DNA of 64,000 nt, taken from the NCBI RefSeq assembly GCF_000711735.1, contig NZ_JONL01000003.1, positions 372,001 to 436,000 of the forward strand. Direction: 5' to 3'. Source of the stretch: Maridesulfovibrio frigidus DSM 17176 (GTDB lineage: Bacteria > Desulfobacterota > Desulfovibrionia > Desulfovibrionales > Desulfovibrionaceae). Below are positions 60,417-64,000 of this stretch, in pieces. A program made the translations under genes and the position numbers. How positions within the stretch are numbered: position 1 is the first letter of the stretch; the number at the start of each line of letters is the position of its first letter. The notes under the pieces were generated by a model. The model saw only the letters and a list, made by a program, of their open reading frames with translations, searched no databases and was not told the DNA's origin.

Positions 60417-63400
60417 ATGAACACCTCCTGTGTGAACTGCTCATCAAGGTAAACGAGTAGCCCTCGTAATTCCTTTTGATTTCCGTACATTTCTTTGAGC
60501 AGCCTCATGTAACGTTTAACCTGTTTTTCGTTGTCAGCTGACGGGTTCCCAGTTTTGTACTCCACAACCAGTGCGTGATTATCTTCGAGCAGGAGTAAGT
60601 CAGCGCGGTGGGTATCACCTTTTTTATCCATGATGGCTACTTCAGGCCTGCCGCTCACTATGGCGGTGCGGACTTCTGTATCCGACAAGGCCCATAGAGC
60701 CATTGCGGTTACTTCTGGAATGATTGTTTCATGCTCATCTGCTATGGCTGGGAACTGGGCAAATGCGGCTTCCGCACTGCGCAAACAATCCGCAGCGTCG
60801 TCACCTGTGAGGATTAAATTTTCCATAGCCTTATGTGCAAGTTCGCCGCGCATAAGGGCGTTATATGAGTAGTCTTCTAAGTTATGACGGTAGACGCGAA
60901 GTCTAGGTAGCCACGCCATGAGCTCTTGCGGTTGGAATTCGTCGGTCGATTCTTTGTTGTCGCAAGTTTTAACAGATTCAGTAGACTTAACAGAAACACC
61001 AGACTTGGCTGGTTCGGGCGCAGAGTTTGCACTTGAAGTTAAATTTGAATCTTGATGAGATTCACTTTGAATCTCATTTGAACTTTCAAATTCTACAGGA
61101 GGTTTGCCATATTCCAACAAACCTAGGTCTGAGAATTTGCCGTTTAAAATAGTTTCAATAGCAGAAAGTGCGGGCGTTACGCTCTTAACTTTTTCTGAGG
61201 GCATGAAACCGTATAGCTCATCGCCAGCTCTAGTCCACGCTACATATAAGAGGTTGAGCTGTTCTGTGAACATGCGTGTCCGGTTTTCATAATACTGATC
61301 ACCTAGAGAGCTGGACATTGGAGTCAGCAAAGTTTTGCCGTCAACTTCTATGTCGGTGAACGTTGTGTCCGAACCGGAAACTGACCAGTTATGGAACGGT
61401 ACGATAATTACTGGAAATTCGAGTCCCTTGGATTTGTGAATGGTCATGATGCGCACTGCATTGACCGATTGCGGGAGGGGTACTTTTTCGTCGGCGGATG
61501 ATAATTCCCAGAAATCTAGGAAAGCTGCTAGCGATGTGCCGCGATTTTCTTCTGCCAGATGTACGACTTCTAGAAATCTGCGGATATAAAGTTCATCACC
61601 CGGGCATGATTCGATGATTTTGAAGCGGGAGACCATTTCACTTGCGAGGTCGTAAGGAGTCATTAACCCGGACTTGCGCAGGAATGGCGAAATGTGATTG
61701 TTCCAAAAGGTTGGGAATTTTTCAGCGAAACGGCGGTAGAGCGGGCCTTTTTCTCTGTTTGCCAGCCATTCGGTTATTTCATTGTTGGAAATGCCGGATA
61801 CCGTCTGGAATACTTCCTTGCCATATACGAATTCTAAGAACGCAAGGTCATCCTGCGGATAATCCAAAAATTTCAAAAGCGAGACTATTTGTCTGACGAC
61901 AGGATGGCGGTCGAGTTGCAGGCTGTTCTCTGTGATGACAGGTATAGATTTTTCTACCAGCCAGTCACATAGGAGCTGGGCGTGGTCGTTTGACCTAACG
62001 AGCACGCAAATATCTTCGAATTCTCTGCGCTCGCGCAAGTCGTTCATTAAAATGTCGAAATTACGTTTCGTTTCAATTTCAATTTCTGATGAGGTTTCCG
62101 CAAAAAGTTTTTGCAGTTTTACATATCCACCTTCGCGCGGCTTATTCAGTGGCAAGCTTTGCGTTGCGTTTTCAAAGGTGGATGCAATTTTTTCTGCTAG
62201 TATTCCCTGCTGTTCTTCGGGACCGTTCGGGTAAAGAATTTCAGCAAGATCAGTCGCCACATCGAAATCAGCCAGTGCATCAAAGAATGAGTTGTTGAAC
62301 TTGACTACATTTTCAAGACTGCGCCAGTTGTATTCGAGATGACCGGGGGTGAATTCTGAAATAGATGTGAGTTCTGGATCTCCTGCAATTTCATCGAATA
62401 GCTCTGACCTACCGCCGCGCCAGCTATAAATGGCCTGCTTAACGTCACCCACATAGAAAAGACTTCCGCGCTTGGACAAACATTCCACGGCTAGCGGAAC
62501 CATTGCTTGCCACTGGGCAAGGCTTGTATCCTGAAATTCATCAATAAGCAGGTGATGGAGGCGAGATCCCATACGGCAGAATGCATCTGGAAGGGCTTCG
62601 CCGTTTTGTAAAACATATGAAGCGACTCGCGGCAGATTTGAGCTAAGTAGCATGCCGTTCAGTGATTGATATTCAATGATATCATCACGGATTTCTTCTA
62701 CGATCTTTACAAATGGAGCAAGAGCGTAAGCACCGCGTAAAATTATAGCCTGATCGCGGTAAACTTCGTGGGCTTGTTTTAGGTCGGCATAAATCTTTTC
62801 GTGCAGAGAATTGATGTCGCCTTTGGATTTTTTAAGAACACAATCTTCAAAGCTATCTTTCTGAACCATGGCTGAGTCTTTTGGCTCGCCCATAAAATCG
62901 AGAGCGGCCGCATGGGCTAGATATTTTTTAAGATGCGCAGAAGCGGCAAGGCTATCTGTATCTATTAAAGAAGACATGGCCGTCACGGCCTTCATATATT
63001 TATCGTAATCAGATTGAAGCATCCCTGCTATTTCTTCTTGATCCGTTAATCTTTCGCCTGGAAATTCCATCACATGACTAAGGATCTGAATCAGTCTGAA
63101 ACGCATTTGCTCTGCAAGCCAGAATCCTTTTTTATTCTCTTTGAGAACGAGGCTCTCTACCGCGTCATCCATGAGCTTTTTGCGGAACTCGTCGTTTCCT
63201 TCGCAATGGGTCAGAAATTTATTGAAGTTCGGTTCAAATAGGGTCGTAGGGTCGAAAAGTAGCTGAAAATCCGGACTCAGGCCAAGCTCAAGGGCGAAGA
63301 TGCGCACCAGCAGGTTTAACAGGCTGTCGATGGTTCTAATGTTCAGCCGACTGTAGCGTTGCAGAATCGGAGTGAGTTGTTTTTTCGCTTCCGCAGGACT

Positions 63401-63661
63401 CCAGTCGCTACCGAGTCCGTCTCCTTCTAAGTCGAGGGCGCGGTTCTTAAGTGAACGCACAACGCGCTCTTTCATTTCAGCGGCGGCTTTGTTGGTGAAA
63501 GTTACAGCCATTATTTCGGGCCAGCAGTATCCTTTCGCCTGAGATGATTTACATACAGGGATAGAGTCTTCTTCCTGTGATCCGGCTAGGAGCGACAGAA
63601 AGCGCGCAGTCAATTCATATGTTTTGCCTGACCCGGCGGAGGCTTTAACCTGTTGGAGCAT
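60413..63661 (-). CDS. addA: AddA-like UvrD/REP helicase-nuclease
   Basis: A 1082-residue helicase of the UvrD superfamily 1. Walker A is ASAGSGKT with K13, Walker B and motif IV are visible in HLLIDEFQDTSLAQWQAM, and VNAVRIMTIHKSKGLEFPVIIVPF is motif V. The C-terminal nuclease has D1021 (RADLLLL), E1034 and K1036 (VVEYKTG). With AddB it forms the double-strand-break repair and recombination enzyme, the counterpart of RecBCD. AAAGGTC lies 7 bases before the start. Confidence 0.93.
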   Translation of the reverse strand: MLQQVKASAGSGKTYELTARFLSLLAGSQEEDSIPVCKSSQAKGYCWPEIMAVTFTNKAAAEMKERVVRSLKNRALDLEGDGLGSDWSPAEAKKQLTPILQRYSRLNIRTIDSLLNLLVRIFALELGLSPDFQLLFDPTTLFEPNFNKFLTHCEGNDEFRKKLMDDAVESLVLKENKKGFWLAEQMRFRLIQILSHVMEFPGERLTDQEEIAGMLQSDYDKYMKAVTAMSSLIDTDSLAASAHLKKYLAHAAALDFMGEPKDSAMVQKDSFEDCVLKKSKGDINSLHEKIYADLKQAHEVYRDQAIILRGAYALAPFVKIVEEIRDDIIEYQSLNGMLLSSNLPRVASYVLQNGEALPDAFCRMGSRLHHLLIDEFQDTSLAQWQAMVPLAVECLSKRGSLFYVGDVKQAIYSWRGGRSELFDEIAGDPELTSISEFTPGHLEYNWRSLENVVKFNNSFFDALADFDVATDLAEILYPNGPEEQQGILAEKIASTFENATQSLPLNKPREGGYVKLQKLFAETSSEIEIETKRNFDILMNDLRERREFEDICVLVRSNDHAQLLCDWLVEKSIPVITENSLQLDRHPVVRQIVSLLKFLDYPQDDLAFLEFVYGKEVFQTVSGISNNEITEWLANREKGPLYRRFAEKFPTFWNNHISPFLRKSGLMTPYDLASEMVSRFKIIESCPGDELYIRRFLEVVHLAEENRGTSLAAFLDFWELSSADEKVPLPQSVNAVRIMTIHKSKGLEFPVIIVPFHNWSVSGSDTTFTDIEVDGKTLLTPMSSSLGDQYYENRTRMFTEQLNLLYVAWTRAGDELYGFMPSEKVKSVTPALSAIETILNGKFSDLGLLEYGKPPVEFESSNEIQSESHQDSNLTSSANSAPEPAKSGVSVKSTESVKTCDNKESTDEFQPQELMAWLPRLRVYRHNLEDYSYNALMRGELAHKAMENLILTGDDAADCLRSAEAAFAQFPAIADEHETIIPEVTAMALWALSDTEVRTAIVSGRPEVAIMDKKGDTHRADLLLLEDNHALVVEYKTGNPSADNEKQVKRYMRLLKEMYGNQKELRGLLVYLDEQFTQEVFI

Positions 63662-63685
63662 TTTTAAGACCTTTGTGTTGGCGAG

Positions 63686-64000
63686 CTATACTGTTGCAGG
63701 TTTTAATTTTTTAAAGCAGGACCGTATTTTGTTTTCCATAACTATCATAAGTACAGCTGAAATAATGAGTGCGCTTCCGAGGTATCCTGTCCAATCGAAG
63801 CTTTCATTCCACCACAACCATGCCAGCAGGGCGGCAACAATAGGTTCAACTGTGGCGATAACGGATGCTGATGTTGCTTCGAGATACTTAAGGCCAGCAT
63901 AGTAGACCGTATATGCTCCGTAGGTGCAGATGGTGGCAAGGGCTATTAGCGATCCCCATGAAATTGGCGTTTTGTGGTGAAATTCAAAAAATGGGAGCAA
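63686..64000 (-). CDS. EamA/DMT-family transporter, partial (5' end beyond the window)
   Basis: The C-terminal 104 or so residues of an EamA-type permease: four TMs including SLIALATICTYGAYTVYYAGLKYLEA and VIATVEPIVAALLAWLWWNES, the classic DMT motif. The start lies past the right edge, so the true length (about 300 residues in this family) and substrate are unknown. It ends 24 bases before addA on the same strand. Confidence 0.85.
   Translation of the reverse strand: MLPFFEFHHKTPISWGSLIALATICTYGAYTVYYAGLKYLEATSASVIATVEPIVAALLAWLWWNESFDWTGYLGSALIISAVLMIVMENKIRSCFKKLKPATV

Overview
The window looks like chromosome of a deltaproteobacterium of the Desulfovibrio group. The sequence is AT-rich. 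The support is a che operon in the order cheB, HEAT protein, cheR, parA, cheW, cheY, cheA (an arrangement I recall from Desulfovibrio), hopanoid genes, AddAB-type recombination nucleases, and intergenic repeats starting ATGCCTCCGGC. The genus is an inference. I see no rRNA, tRNA, CRISPR array, prophage or insertion sequence.

Layout, left to right. 0.2-8.2 kb: a small lipoprotein, a SWIM/SNF2 helicase, an oligopeptide-binding lipoprotein and a bifunctional Rel/SpoT enzyme. 8.3-12.4 kb: an accessory island with a short RHS protein carrying a C-terminal putative toxin, a small membrane-anchored protein, a second orphan RHS-core/toxin cassette with a paralogous small protein, and a third truncated RHS core ending against an isochorismatase-like gene. 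I read this as a polymorphic toxin/immunity array and the most novel part of the window. 13.1-18.1 kb: a TetR regulator with three evenly spaced operator-like repeats, then an RND pump (adaptor and permease, no outer-membrane gene).

18.2-28.6 kb: an isoprenoid/hopanoid region with ispH facing away from hpnO, hpnN, a PhnD-like periplasmic protein, a TPR-like lipoprotein and hpnH, and a possible hpnG further on. The two genes between hpnN and hpnH overlap each other and hpnN, so they are candidates for hopanoid transport. 28.7-31.7 kb: a Lon-family protease with an Hsp20 chaperone. 32.0-38.1 kb: a polar amino-acid ABC transporter whose permease has an extra TPR-like domain, two half-size FUSC membrane proteins and an AI-2E-family permease.

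38.3-47.2 kb: the chemotaxis operon, with a ParA ATPase, a CheW with an 85-residue N-terminal extension and a CheA with three HPt-like segments. 47.3-54.7 kb: a multi-spanning membrane protein, a CpoB-like lipoprotein, DprA, a small acidic-tailed protein, an HDOD protein, a degenerate GGDEF protein, a Xer-type recombinase and a Lys/Ala-tailed protein. 54.9-64.0 kb, all on the minus strand: a nitronate-monooxygenase-like flavoprotein, LhgO, AddB, AddA and the 3' end of an EamA transporter cut by the window edge.
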